Positions 53,923 to 63,194 are shown, counted from the stretch's first letter. The stretch is 64,000 nt of DNA from Candidatus Poribacteria bacterium (GCA_018644665.1 JABGQA010000114.1:1-64000), one strand, 5' to 3'. Translations and numbers: made by a program. The notes: generated from the letters alone by a model not told the origin.

Positions 53923-54744
53923 GTGTCAGAGCAGGATGTCGTAGACCGTAGCGAGGCGCCTCTGACGGTGGCGTCGCTGACGGAGCAGTTGCGCGCCTGC
54001 GGCCTCGCCCACGGTCAGACGATCATGGCGCATGTTGCCATGAGCAGGCTAGGCTGGGTCATCGGCGGCGCCGAGGCCGTCATCCTCGCGCTTATCGAGG
54101 CTGTGGGCGACGACGGGACGATCGTCATGGTGACGAACTCCTCCAACAACACGGACCCCGCCGAATGGAGCCATCCACCCGTCCCCGAGCAGTGGTGGCA
54201 GACGATACGTGACCACACGCCAGCGTACGACCCCAGGACCACACAGACGCGCGGGGTTGGGGTCGTGGCGGAACTGTTCCGCACGTGGCCGGGAGCGACG
54301 CGCAGCCCCCACCCGGCGTTCTCGCTAGCCGCGCTGGGGAAGCGCGCCGATCACATCACTGCTGAACACCCTCCAGGCGACGAGATGGGCGACCGATCGC
54401 CCGTGGGTAAGGTGTACGAACTCGACGGACATGTGCTGCTCCTCGGCGTCGACCACTCGAGCAACACGTCGCTGCATCTCGCCGAGGCCCGCGCCGGCTA
54501 CCCAGGCTGCCACAAGGTCCGCACAGGCAGCGCGATGCTCGTCGACGGCCGGCGCGAGTGGGTCGCCTACGACGGATGGGAGTGCGACCTGGACGACTTC
54601 GCCGAGATTGGGGACGCGTTCAACGCGGAGTGCGACATCGCGCCGCATCGCGTAGGCGCGGCCGAGACGCGCTTCTTCCCACAGCGGGCAGTCGTGGATT
54701 TCGGCGTCGCATGGATGCGGCGGCATCGCCGCCCGCTCGCCTAG
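53923..54744 (+). CDS. AAC(3)-family N-acetyltransferase, 273 aa
   Basis: Antibiotic_NAT fold. Motifs: HGQTIMAHVAMSRLGWVIGGAE, GTIVMVTNSSNN, RTTQTRGVGVVAELFR, GATRSPHPAFSLAALG, GDRSPVGKVYELDGHVLLLGVDHSSNTSLHLAEA and a C-terminal VGAAETRFFPQRAVVDFG. The family acetylates the 3-amino group of aminoglycosides with acetyl-CoA, but chromosomal members often have other amine substrates. GTG at 53923 follows AAGGAGG. Near an APH-family gene on the opposite strand, but the two are not in an operon and resistance is not implied. Confidence 0.88.
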   Translation: MSEQDVVDRSEAPLTVASLTEQLRACGLAHGQTIMAHVAMSRLGWVIGGAEAVILALIEAVGDDGTIVMVTNSSNNTDPAEWSHPPVPEQWWQTIRDHTPAYDPRTTQTRGVGVVAELFRTWPGATRSPHPAFSLAALGKRADHITAEHPPGDEMGDRSPVGKVYELDGHVLLLGVDHSSNTSLHLAEARAGYPGCHKVRTGSAMLVDGRREWVAYDGWECDLDDFAEIGDAFNAECDIAPHRVGAAETRFFPQRAVVDFGVAWMRRHRRPLA

Positions 54745-55380
54745 TCAGGTGGTTGCCGCCCTTTGCGCCCGAGGAACCAGCAGGGCGTCCATCCAACAGG
54801 GCGGCTCGCCGCTTCCCACTGGTGGCACGCCAACGGATCTGTGGGTCACGCCTGGACCCCATCCTAGCCTTCCCCGGTAAGGGAAGGCACTCACGCTCGC
54901 CCTGCGCTACGCGGTATCCAACACCATCACTGTGGTCTACCACCAGTGGTCTTCCACACAGGATCTGTGGGTCACGCCTGGACCCCATCCTAGCCCCCCC
55001 CGGTAGGGGAAGGCACTCACGCTCGCCTGCGCCACCCGGCATCCAACAGCGTCACTGTGGCTTACCACTCGGCGGCGGCCATGAACTTCCATACGCGCAT
55101 GTGGCTCGGGGCCGCCGTGTTCTGCACAAGTGGTGCTATTGGTTGGCTGAGCGCGTCTGACCGTTGCCACACCGGCCGCCGCGAAGCTCGCCGGGCCGTG
55201 TGGGCACGTTAGGTCGCTCGTCGCGATGCTCCTCGGGACGACGGCGGGTGGGGCGATCCGCGGGCAATGCCATCACGTGCCACGAACACCGGTCCGCAGT
55301 TGGTCTTGTCGCCGACGGCGGATATGATGGCGCGCTGACCGGCGTCGGTGGTGACGAACGCGTGAACGAGGAGACGGGAC
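54745..55380. other. Intergenic region dominated by two inverted repeat units
   Basis: 636 bases between the acetyltransferase and Gfo/Idh genes. 54835-55076 is occupied by two copies of the 127-bp repeat. TATGAT at 55323-55328 with TTGGTC 17 bases upstream is a possible promoter for the Gfo/Idh gene. No gene. Confidence 0.5.
54835..55076 (-). repeat. Two tandem copies of the 127-bp hairpin repeat, inverted
   Basis: GGATCTGTGGGTCACGCC and CTGGACCCCATCCTAGCC start at 54835 and again at 54961, a period of 126. They are the reverse complement of the 1270-1890 units, followed by the hairpin region and GGCATCCAACA. The hairpin in the first copy is TTCCCCGGTAAGGGAA-like and imperfect; in the second the left arm is a C-run. 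Confidence 0.85.
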
Positions 55381-56457
55381 GTGGCTAAGAAGGTGCGGAT
55401 AGGCTTCGTCGGCGCGGGGTACATGGGGCAGAACGCGCACATCGCGAACTACGCGAAGATCGACGACTGCGAACTCGTCGCGCTGGCGGAAGGGCGTCCC
55501 GATACTGCGCGCGCCGTCGCGGATAGGTACGGCATCGAGTCCATCTACTCGACGCACCAGGACATGCTGGCGAACGCGGACCTAGACGGCGTCGTCGGCA
55601 TCATGGGTTTCCACCTGCTGGTGTCCGTCGTTGAGGATGTCCTGAGCGCGGGCGTGCCGCTCATCACCGAAAAGCCGATGTGCATACGGCCCGACAACGG
55701 CCGGCGTCTGGCCGCGCTCGCGGCGGAGAAAGACGTCCTCTATCAGGTCGGGTACATGAAGCGGCACGACCTCGGTTCGAGGTACGTGCGCGACACCGTG
55801 GCGAAGTGGAAGGAATCCGGCGAGTGCGGCGCGCTCAGCTACATGCGCGTCACGATGCCGCCGGGCGACTGGATCCTGGAGCACGAGCCGCCCATCAACC
55901 GAGGCGACTCGGCGCCGTCGTACGAAGGTCAGTCCGCCGAATCCCCGCCAGACTGGATGTCCGAAGAGCAGGGCCGGGCGTATGTGAGCTTCGTCAACTT
56001 CTACATCCACCAAGTGAACCTGATCCGGTTCCTCATCGGCGAGGACTACCACGTCACATACGCCGACCCGCGTGGACGAACGATGACGGCAATCTCGGAC
56101 AGCGGTGTGGTGATCCTCCTGGAAATGGCGGGCTACGGGCTCCAGCATCGGTGGGAGGAGACGTATCGGCTGCACTTCGACGGGGCGCGCCTCGACCTCG
56201 ACATCCCGTCGCCGATGGCGCGGCAGCGGGCCGGCGAGGTGACCGTGTACCGACAGTCCGGCTTCGATGGCTCGGGCGCGCCGCAGGAGATGCGGCCGTA
56301 CCTACCACAGCGCTGGCCGTTCGAGGAGCAGGCGCGCGCGTTCGTCGCCTCGGTGAAGGACGGCGCGCCCAACGTCGCCCCGGGGCACGACTCGGTCCGC
56401 GACCTCGAAATCAGCGAGGAGTACATCCGTGCGGTCGAGAGTTCTCGCTCCGCGTAG
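55381..56457 (+). CDS. Gfo/Idh/MocA-family oxidoreductase, 358 aa
   Basis: Rossmann N-terminus KVRIGFVGAGYMGQNAH, then LITEKPMCIRP and YQVGYMKRHDLGSRYVRD, the usual Gfo/Idh/MocA architecture, with a C-terminal alpha/beta domain. NAD(P)-dependent oxidation or reduction of a sugar or cyclitol is expected. GTG start at 55381. The next gene begins within 45 bases, so both are probably one transcript. It is only distantly similar by eye to the other Gfo/Idh protein in this window. Confidence 0.9.
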   Translation: MAKKVRIGFVGAGYMGQNAHIANYAKIDDCELVALAEGRPDTARAVADRYGIESIYSTHQDMLANADLDGVVGIMGFHLLVSVVEDVLSAGVPLITEKPMCIRPDNGRRLAALAAEKDVLYQVGYMKRHDLGSRYVRDTVAKWKESGECGALSYMRVTMPPGDWILEHEPPINRGDSAPSYEGQSAESPPDWMSEEQGRAYVSFVNFYIHQVNLIRFLIGEDYHVTYADPRGRTMTAISDSGVVILLEMAGYGLQHRWEETYRLHFDGARLDLDIPSPMARQRAGEVTVYRQSGFDGSGAPQEMRPYLPQRWPFEEQARAFVASVKDGAPNVAPGHDSVRDLEISEEYIRAVESSRSA

Positions 56458-56501
56458 CCATGTCGACCCGTACGGTGACCACGGCGAGAAGAGGCAAGGT
56501 C

Positions 56502-57617
56502 ATGGCCGATATCAGAGGCCTCCGACGCGACGAGACGAACATCTTCAGGACGGGAGTCGGCGACAACTGGCACATGACATGGGCGGACGACGGTAAGCAG
56601 TACGTCGCCCTATGTGATGGGTCTGGGTGGCCCGAGATCTCGGGACACGGCGACGGGCAGTACAACACGAGGGTGTACACGATCGAAGGCGTCCCGCCGA
56701 ACCACACGTTCGGGCATCTGCCCGGGTTCCCGGATCTGTTCGTGGAGCAACGCCCGAACGTGAACCGGTACTACGGCTTCGGCATCCTCGCCCTCGACGG
56801 GTGCATCTACCATTTCCTCAGCACGCCGAATCGCCCGTTCGCCGATCCCGATCCCCGTTTCGTGGGGGCCAAGCTGATCTACTCGCCGGACAACGGAGAG
56901 AGTTGGCGGAACCAGGACGGCTCGCCGCTGACGTGGGAGCCGTGGGACGAACGCAGCAAGAGCAACATGGCGTTCTTCTACGAGCCGGGCGATGCGTTCT
57001 CCCTGCTGACGATGCTGCAGATGGGCAGGAACTACGAGCACAACACAGACGGCTACGTGTACGGCTACGCCCCCAACGGGAACGTGGACGGCTCGATGAA
57101 TCAGCTCGTCATGTTCCGCGTTCCCAAGGGCGAGATCCTCGACGTGTCGGCATACGAGTACTTCGTCGCGCACGGCCCCAACGGCACCGCCGAGTGGAGC
57201 CATGACATCGGCGCGCGAGGTATCGTCCACACGTTCCCGTCCGGCTGGGTGAATACGAAGATCCACCCGTACTCCTGGCATCCGAGCGTCGTCTACAACG
57301 CGCCTCTGGGCGTGTACATGATGCTCAACTGGGGCATGGGATGCGCGGAGGACGGAGCGTGGTTCGGGCGGCCGAGTTACTTCGGCCTGTGGACGGCGCC
57401 TCAGCCATGGGGACCGTGGACACAGGTCGTCGAGGATGCCGCCTGGACGCCCGGGGACGACCCCGCCGCGTGTGCGTACCAGCCGCAGATCTCACCCGCG
57501 TGGATCGCCGAGGACGGGAGGTCGTTCTGGATGGTCCACACCGACTTCCGACCCGCTACCGACGAGCGGTCGTTCTACAGCTTCAACTGCCAGCGGGTGT
57601 ACACCGTGACCGACTGA
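56502..57617 (+). CDS. DUF4185-like beta-propeller glycosidase-fold protein, 371 aa
   Basis: Repeated aromatic/Asp strands GVGDNWHMTWADDGKQYVAL, FGILALDGCIYHFLST, AKLIYSPDNGESW, SNMAFFYEPGDA, VYGYAPNG and YFGLWTAPQPWGPWTQV resemble five-bladed propellers of GH43/GH130 and DUF4185 type. No signal peptide, so likely cytoplasmic or non-classically exported. ATG at 56502 has AGGCAAGG upstream; ATG at 56460, three bases after the previous stop, is an alternative in the same frame (385 aa). Linked to the Gfo/Idh gene, so a role in sugar or glycoside turnover is inferred. Confidence 0.72.
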   Translation: MADIRGLRRDETNIFRTGVGDNWHMTWADDGKQYVALCDGSGWPEISGHGDGQYNTRVYTIEGVPPNHTFGHLPGFPDLFVEQRPNVNRYYGFGILALDGCIYHFLSTPNRPFADPDPRFVGAKLIYSPDNGESWRNQDGSPLTWEPWDERSKSNMAFFYEPGDAFSLLTMLQMGRNYEHNTDGYVYGYAPNGNVDGSMNQLVMFRVPKGEILDVSAYEYFVAHGPNGTAEWSHDIGARGIVHTFPSGWVNTKIHPYSWHPSVVYNAPLGVYMMLNWGMGCAEDGAWFGRPSYFGLWTAPQPWGPWTQVVEDAAWTPGDDPAACAYQPQISPAWIAEDGRSFWMVHTDFRPATDERSFYSFNCQRVYTVTD

Positions 57618-57682
57618 TGCCTGACCGCGGGTTTCCGGCGTCATGCGCCGACTGGGTCGACAGTCACATGCCAGCCTGTATG

Positions 57683-60600
57683 CTAGACAGGGTCTGACTC
57701 AGGACGGAAGACGCGGAAGTCCGTGAACGTCGTGGATACGGACTCCACGTCGTAGTCACCGTCGGCGTAAAGGCCGATGTGCAGCGGCCGTGAGGCGGGG
57801 AACGGCGCCTCGGCAGACAGCAGCCAGGCCTCGCCGTCCTCGCTGCAGAGGGTGCGGACGCACCCGCCGTCGTACTCCAAGCGAAGGTGCAGCACATCGC
57901 CCGTGGGCAGCACACCTCTGCCTACCATGCCCGGATCGCCCCCGACGCGCGTCACCGTGCGTATGTCGCGGTTGGCGTAGAACCACTTGCCCACGAAGGC
58001 GTACTCATCCTCCGCCGCCCAGAGCAGCAAGCCGCCCGCGGCCCGATCGAGACCGGTTAGCACAGTCTCGACCGCGAACGCGCCTGAGATCGGTCTCAGC
58101 AGGTGTGGGCACTCCGGGGGCTCCATGCGGCCAGCCGCCTTCCTGGGGGCGGTAACGACCAACGCGCCGCTCGCGTCGAGGCTGTGTGCGCCTTCGCCGG
58201 CGGGATCAACCCACCGCCACGGGCAAGACCGGCCGGCGGCAAGACCGAAGTCCCCGTCGCGAGCGACGAATACCGGCGAGGGCTCGGCCGGACTGAGGTA
58301 TGGGTGACACAGCGCCGACCCCGGCGCGGACTCGATCTTGTGCCACAGCTCCCGACAGAGCGCCGGGAACTCGTCGTGGCGCCCTTCGGCGATGTACCTC
58401 CATTCGAGCTTCATGAGCAGGCGACGATGAAGGAAAGCGGATGCACCACAGTTCACGGAGCGAATCCAGAACTCCGTCGCTTGCGCGTAGTGGCCTCGTC
58501 TGCCGTATTCGTCGCCAACAAGCTCGAAGCATTCCGGCGCCTGCGCGACATATCCGGTTGCCGCCTCCAGGCGGCGCATCGCCGCCACGCCCGCCTGGAT
58601 GTGCTCCTCGGCCTGCTCGATGGGCCCATCGCCGACCATGATGATGTGCGCCAGGTCGAGGTGACCCTCGAAGATCAGCCGCGTGTCGCTCAGGTAGATG
58701 GCCTGCTCCAGGCTGCGCTCGAAGAACTGGATCGCCTGCTCCGGTTCACGCTCGCGCGCCACGTAGAGATCGGCCATACCGTGATAGCAGCGAGCCAGAC
58801 CGCGCCCATCGCCGTACTGACGGCAGATAGCTTCCATCTTCATCAGACACTGCAGCGCCTTCGGCCATAGAGCGGGATGCCGGCGGGCGCGATACATGTA
58901 CGCGTACGCGACGCGGTAGTACGCTTCCGCCACGCCACCGAAATACGGCACGTCGACGAGCGCGGCCTCGAGTTGGTCGACGGCGTCGTCGCGTTCCGCT
59001 CGCGAGGGCATGTGCTGGAGCGCCGTGCAAAGGCATTCCAACAGCGCGACGCGCGCGGGAGACGCCACCCGCTGACCGACGAGCCGCAGTCCCTCCCGCG
59101 CGGTCGCTCGCGCTTCCTCCTTGCGTTGCTGCCAGAACTGGGTGTCCCCCAGCCGCGCTATGAGCCTACCTACGTACTCCGTGTCCCAGCCCAGTTCACG
59201 CGCCAGGGCGATGCTCTCGGTGAAACGCGCCTCCGCCATGCCGCTGTCGCCGAGACGCGCGCGGATGTCCCCGACGCGAATAGCGAGGTCGAGGATGCGC
59301 TCCTTGTCTTGCTCAGCTTCGTCATCGCGGTGGAGGGTATCTAGGGCGCGCTCGTAATGCTCGACGGCACTCTCGTTGGCGTACAGCGCGCGGTCACGAT
59401 CGCCAGCAGCCACTAGATACTCGACCGCCTTATCGCGCACGTCCGCCGCAGCGTAGTGCAGGCCGATTTCCCCGACCTGTTCGGCGATGTCGCGCTCGGA
59501 ACCCTCCTCCAGCGCGCGCGCCACCGCGAGATGAATCCGCGCGCGGTCCTTCTCCGGGAGCGATTCGTAGACCGCTTCCTGCAACAGAACGTGTCGGAAC
59601 GCGAACAGCTTTCGTGTGCGCGAGACGTGCTCCACGACCAACTGGCGTCGACGCAATTCGCCCAGCGTCGATCCCACGCGCGTCGGATCGTCGGAGACCG
59701 CCCACAGTAACTCCGCGCTGAAACGGGGGCCGATCACGGACGCCACGTCGAGCGCCGCTCTCGCCTCCGAGGGAAGCGTCACGAGGCGACGGCGCACCGC
59801 CTCCTGGACCGTCGTCGGCACGGGGGTCGTCAGCAGACGCTCTTCAGTCATCTCGCCGTCCACGAGCGGGCGTAGCATCTCCTCGATGAACAGAGGGTTG
59901 CCGCCACAGCGATACAGCACCGCGGAGGCGAGTGCCTCGGAGATCGGGTCGATCCGGGTCAGCGAGCGCGTGAGTTCGACGGTGGAACTCGGGTCCAGGT
60001 CTTCGAGGTACAGAGCAGCGTGGCGCGTGTCGAGCTTGCCGCCCGCTGCTAGCAGACTGCCGCGTTCTCCATCGATCGGCGGACGGTACAGCGCGACGAG
60101 GAACAGCGGCGCCTCGTCGGCGACCTCGGCGAGACGCCACGCAAGTTGAGCCGTGGGCGTGTCGGCCCAGTGATAATCGTCCATTACGAGGACGGTAGGC
60201 TGCCGCCACGCCAACCCCAAGAAGAACGCGTGCAGGGCGTGGAGCACCGCGCTTTTGGCCTGTTCCGCGTCCGAGGCGATGTGGGAACCGGGCGTTTCGT
60301 CCGAGCCCGCGAGGAAGCGGGCGAGCGTCTCCGTGACGTTGTGGATTTCCTGCCGCGCCAGGTCCGTTTCGTCGAGCAGTATCTTGGCGAGGGCGGCGTT
60401 CAGGTCGTCGAGGTCCATCTCCTCGGGGAGCAGACCCCGGCGCGATAGATATGAGTCGAGCGCCTGACGGACGGCCTGGAACCCTCGTGGCGCGTGCGCC
60501 TCCGCGCTTCCCCATAGCCATGTGACGGCGTCGCCATACGTTCGATCCGAGTGTTTCCTGAGTTCCTCCGCGAGGCGGGTCTTGCCCACGCCCGCGTGGC

Positions 60601-60757
60601 CCCCGACGGTGGCCATGTGCCCGGCGCCCCGAACACATCCGGCCAGCATGTCCGCGAGGGCCGAGCACTCCTCTTTCCGCCCGATTAGGGGCATAGCATG
60701 CGTGTTCTCTGCCCCAGGACGGCGAAGCCCGAACAGGTCGGTCGTCTCGTCGATCAT
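57683..60757 (-). CDS. STAND-type ATPase with TPR region and concanavalin-like C-terminal domain, 1024 aa
   Basis: An AAA_16/NACHT-like ATPase: Walker A GGHAGVGKT (52-60), Walker B VLVMDDYHWAD (about 189-199), FLVALYRPP and CGGNPLFIEEML. About 390-810 is helical and TPR-like (ARCYHGMADLYVAREREPEQAIQFFERSL). The last about 190 residues (ESAPGSALCHPY, then WRWVDPAGEGAHSLDASGALVVTAPRKA... ) resemble DUF1349/concanavalin-like beta sandwiches (GLLLWAAEDEYAFVGKWFYANRDIRTV). Such ATPases usually end in a DNA-binding or kinase or cyclase domain; none is present here. ATG at 60757 is preferred to GTG at 60769. It may sense a ligand through the C-terminal domain. Single gene. Confidence 0.85.
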   Translation of the reverse strand: MIDETTDLFGLRRPGAENTHAMPLIGRKEECSALADMLAGCVRGAGHMATVGGHAGVGKTRLAEELRKHSDRTYGDAVTWLWGSAEAHAPRGFQAVRQALDSYLSRRGLLPEEMDLDDLNAALAKILLDETDLARQEIHNVTETLARFLAGSDETPGSHIASDAEQAKSAVLHALHAFFLGLAWRQPTVLVMDDYHWADTPTAQLAWRLAEVADEAPLFLVALYRPPIDGERGSLLAAGGKLDTRHAALYLEDLDPSSTVELTRSLTRIDPISEALASAVLYRCGGNPLFIEEMLRPLVDGEMTEERLLTTPVPTTVQEAVRRRLVTLPSEARAALDVASVIGPRFSAELLWAVSDDPTRVGSTLGELRRRQLVVEHVSRTRKLFAFRHVLLQEAVYESLPEKDRARIHLAVARALEEGSERDIAEQVGEIGLHYAAADVRDKAVEYLVAAGDRDRALYANESAVEHYERALDTLHRDDEAEQDKERILDLAIRVGDIRARLGDSGMAEARFTESIALARELGWDTEYVGRLIARLGDTQFWQQRKEEARATAREGLRLVGQRVASPARVALLECLCTALQHMPSRAERDDAVDQLEAALVDVPYFGGVAEAYYRVAYAYMYRARRHPALWPKALQCLMKMEAICRQYGDGRGLARCYHGMADLYVAREREPEQAIQFFERSLEQAIYLSDTRLIFEGHLDLAHIIMVGDGPIEQAEEHIQAGVAAMRRLEAATGYVAQAPECFELVGDEYGRRGHYAQATEFWIRSVNCGASAFLHRRLLMKLEWRYIAEGRHDEFPALCRELWHKIESAPGSALCHPYLSPAEPSPVFVARDGDFGLAAGRSCPWRWVDPAGEGAHSLDASGALVVTAPRKAAGRMEPPECPHLLRPISGAFAVETVLTGLDRAAGGLLLWAAEDEYAFVGKWFYANRDIRTVTRVGGDPGMVGRGVLPTGDVLHLRLEYDGGCVRTLCSEDGEAWLLSAEAPFPASRPLHIGLYADGDYDVESVSTTFTDFRVFRPESDPV

Positions 60758-60801
60758 GGCGGCGTCCACCGGTGACGGGAAGGAAGCTTACCGGGATCGC
60801 G

Positions 60802-61086
60802 TCAGCACTCGCAGGGCATCCGACGGCATTTCGGGCAGCCGTCGGCGTACCGTCGCGCGCATTCGGTCATGGGGATGTCGAGGAGGCTGGCCAGCGTCGT
60901 CAGCCACGCTAGGACATCGCTCATCTCCTCGGTCAGGCGTTGCTTGTCGCGGGGATCGCGCCGGATCTCCTTGGCGAGTTCTCCCACCTCCTCCACGAAC
61001 CACGTGAACGTCCGGTCAACGCCGCGGGCGGAATCGCGGTCGAAGTAGGTGTCCTCGATGGTCTTTTGGAACGCGCCTATGCCCAT
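60802..61086 (-). CDS. MazG-like NTP pyrophosphohydrolase, 94 aa, with Cys-rich tail
   Basis: All-alpha MazG fold with metal motifs FVEEVGELAKEIRR and EEMSDVLAWLTTLA (E-x2-E ... E-x2-D). It hydrolyses NTPs or dNTPs to monophosphates as a house-cleaning enzyme. The last 15 residues (DGCPKCRRMPCEC) hold four Cys that could bind zinc, an addition seen in some archaeal-type MazG proteins. ATG at 61086 is chosen; upstream residues to 61209 are Arg/Gly-rich and overlap the glycosyltransferase gene. Confidence 0.85.
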   Translation of the reverse strand: MGIGAFQKTIEDTYFDRDSARGVDRTFTWFVEEVGELAKEIRRDPRDKQRLTEEMSDVLAWLTTLASLLDIPMTECARRYADGCPKCRRMPCEC

Positions 61087-61127
61087 GTCGTCGGCCGTGG
61101 GGCTCTCGCCGCGGGTCGGTCTCGCGC

Positions 61128-62114
61128 TCAATCCAGCCTCCCACCGTCCGCTGCGATCGCTCGCCTCGCCCGCGACGCCACATCGTCCGGTTCTATAGAT
61201 CCCATGCACAGGTTTCTGTCACGGATTCTGCAGCTACGTCGATAGCACGGCCTGCACGGGAGAGACGCTTCAGCGACCGTGTGACCCTCTCCAACGGGTC
61301 CGTGACGGGCGGGGTCGGTCGGACCGAACAACGCCACGACCGGCGTTCCCACCGCCGCGGCGATGTGCATCGGCCCCGAATCCGCCGTGACGTAGGCGTC
61401 ACATCGCTCGATGAGCGCCGCGAGTTCGAAGAGATCGAACCGACCGACGGCGTCCACGATGTCCACGCCCCGGGCCTCATGCATGAACGCGTCACGGAGC
61501 GGCTCGTCTGACAACGCCCCCGTGATAAGCACGCGCGCTCCCGACTCCACGAGCGACCTCGCGACGGCGGCGAACCGTGCCGGCTCCCACCGCTTCGTCG
61601 TCCAGGTCGTCGCAAGATGCATGCCTACCGTGGGCCCGGTCAGCTCGTGGTCGGTGAGGAACTCCACGGCGAACGCGCGATCGGCGTCACCGTGCCAGAA
61701 GTAGGTGTTCGTGTTCGTGAGCGTGTCGGGCGAGATGCCCAACAGCCCAAGCGGACGTAGGTACCGGGTCGTCTCATGTCCGGTCGGGGCACGACAACCG
61801 CGGGTCAGGAACAGCCCGCGACCCGAGATGCGACTCCCGACACGGACGGGTATCCGCGCGAGCCATGTGGTTACGGCGCTGCTCACCGATGTTGGATGCC
61901 ACACGATGGCGGCATCGAACGACCGTCGACGGAGATCCCGAGCCACGCCGAGGATGCCCTGTCGCGCGCCCGGGCCCTTCTCCCACGGGATCACCTCATC
62001 GACGTGCGGATGACGCTCCATCAAAGCCTGAACGAGGGGCCGAACCTGCAGCGCGATGTGCGCCGACGGGTGGGCGAGGCGCAACGCCCGGAGCGCGGGG
62101 CCCATGAGGACCAT
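61128..62114 (-). CDS. Glycosyltransferase family 9 (ADP-heptose:LPS heptosyltransferase-like), at least 328 aa
   Basis: GT-B enzyme that adds heptose or a related sugar to a lipid-linked core. Motifs: GPALRALRLAHPSAHIALQ, TVGMHLATTWTTKRWE (GMHLxT-xW region), ERCDAYVTADSGPMHIAAAVGTPVVALFGPTDP and CRPCYRRSCR. The conserved N-terminal loop (ILATHTGGWIGDMVLM) begins upstream of ATG 62114 in the same frame, with only CTG (62168) or ATT available as starts just after the TGA of the preceding GT9 gene. The annotated start is therefore a minimum. Shares operon and frame with that gene. Confidence 0.87.
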   Translation of the reverse strand: MVLMGPALRALRLAHPSAHIALQVRPLVQALMERHPHVDEVIPWEKGPGARQGILGVARDLRRRSFDAAIVWHPTSVSSAVTTWLARIPVRVGSRISGRGLFLTRGCRAPTGHETTRYLRPLGLLGISPDTLTNTNTYFWHGDADRAFAVEFLTDHELTGPTVGMHLATTWTTKRWEPARFAAVARSLVESGARVLITGALSDEPLRDAFMHEARGVDIVDAVGRFDLFELAALIERCDAYVTADSGPMHIAAAVGTPVVALFGPTDPARHGPVGEGHTVAEASLPCRPCYRRSCRIRDRNLCMGSIEPDDVASRARRAIAADGGRLD

Positions 62115-62171
62115 GTCCCCGATCCATCCGCCCGTGTGCGTCGCGAGAATCGACTGGTAGTTGGCCAGGGT

Positions 62172-63194
62172 TCAGCAGCCCCCGGCATCCGCGGCGCCCA
62201 GCGACTCGACCTCGCGCCAGACGCGATCGACGGTGATGAGTTGCATGCAGACGTTGTCGCGGCACTGGTTGCTGAACTGCTTGCACGGACTGCACGCGAT
62301 GTGTTCACGGATGGCCGCGTGTGGCGCATGGCGGGGGGCGAACCGCTCGAAGTTCCCCGGGCCGAAGAGCGCCAGGGTCGGTGTTCCCACCGCGACGGCG
62401 AGGTGCATCGGGCCCGTGTCGTTCGATACGAACTTGGCGCACTGCTTCGACACCCCCGCCAGCACTCCGAGCGGCAGGTCCATGAGCGTGACGGCGTCGG
62501 CCCCCAAACTCGCGCCGATGTCGTCCGTGGCTTCGCGATCCTTCTCCGCGCCTACCACGACGACGCGCATGCCATCCTTGTCGATGGCGCGCCGCGCGAT
62601 TTCCGCGAACCGCTCGGGCATCCACGCGCGGAGCTTCCACCCGGCTCCGGGGAAGATGCCCAGGATGCGGTCGCTATCGGGGTCGATGCCGCAGTCTCGC
62701 AGCAGGGCGACCGCGGCGGCCTCGTCTTCGTCGGACACGAACACCTCGGGTCGCGCGTCGTCGTCCGCTATGCCCAGGGGGGTCAGCGCCGCCAGCGCGT
62801 GTTCCGACGCATGGCTCTCGCGGTGGCTAGGCACGTCTAGCATCACGCGCACGGTATCCAACCGCGATCCGCCGATGCGCGTCGGCACGCGCGCGAGCCG
62901 GGCGATGCCCGCCGTCTTCAGCTTCCTGTGCAGGTCGATGCTGACGTCGTACCTGCCTCTGCGTAGTCGGCCGACGAGCGACGCGACGGCCCCTACATCT
63001 CGATTCGTCCGCGCGCGGTCGACGGTCAACACTTCGTCGACGTGTGGGTTGGACGCGTAGAGTGAGGCGAAGGGCGTCGATGTGAGAAAGGCGATGTGCG
63101 CGGAGGGGAAGGTGGCGCGCAGAGCGCGCGGGACGGGCGATGTCAGCACGACATCCCCAAGCGACCCGAGGCGGATGATGAGAAAGCGGTGCAT
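62172..63194 (-). CDS. Glycosyltransferase family 9 (heptosyltransferase-like), 340 aa
   Basis: MHRFLIIRLGSLGDVVLTSPV is the classic GT9 start, followed by HVDEVLTVDR, YDVSIDLHRKLKTAGIA, GIFPGAGWKLRAWMPERFAEIA, KFVSNDTGPMHLAVAVGTPTLALFGPGNF and CSPCKQFSNQCRDNVCM. It likely transfers a sugar onto a lipopolysaccharide-type core, which supports a Gram-negative outer membrane. Ends GAADAGGC and TGA at 62172. Twenty-one bases downstream of the PAP2 gene stop on the same strand; the second GT9 follows in the same frame directly after the TGA. Confidence 0.9.
   Translation of the reverse strand: MHRFLIIRLGSLGDVVLTSPVPRALRATFPSAHIAFLTSTPFASLYASNPHVDEVLTVDRARTNRDVGAVASLVGRLRRGRYDVSIDLHRKLKTAGIARLARVPTRIGGSRLDTVRVMLDVPSHRESHASEHALAALTPLGIADDDARPEVFVSDEDEAAAVALLRDCGIDPDSDRILGIFPGAGWKLRAWMPERFAEIARRAIDKDGMRVVVVGAEKDREATDDIGASLGADAVTLMDLPLGVLAGVSKQCAKFVSNDTGPMHLAVAVGTPTLALFGPGNFERFAPRHAPHAAIREHIACSPCKQFSNQCRDNVCMQLITVDRVWREVESLGAADAGGC

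Noticed and set aside
53923-54744. Antibiotic resistance locus formed with the nearby APH-family gene
   Set aside because: The two genes are divergent, separated by 458 bases, and both families have many non-resistance members.
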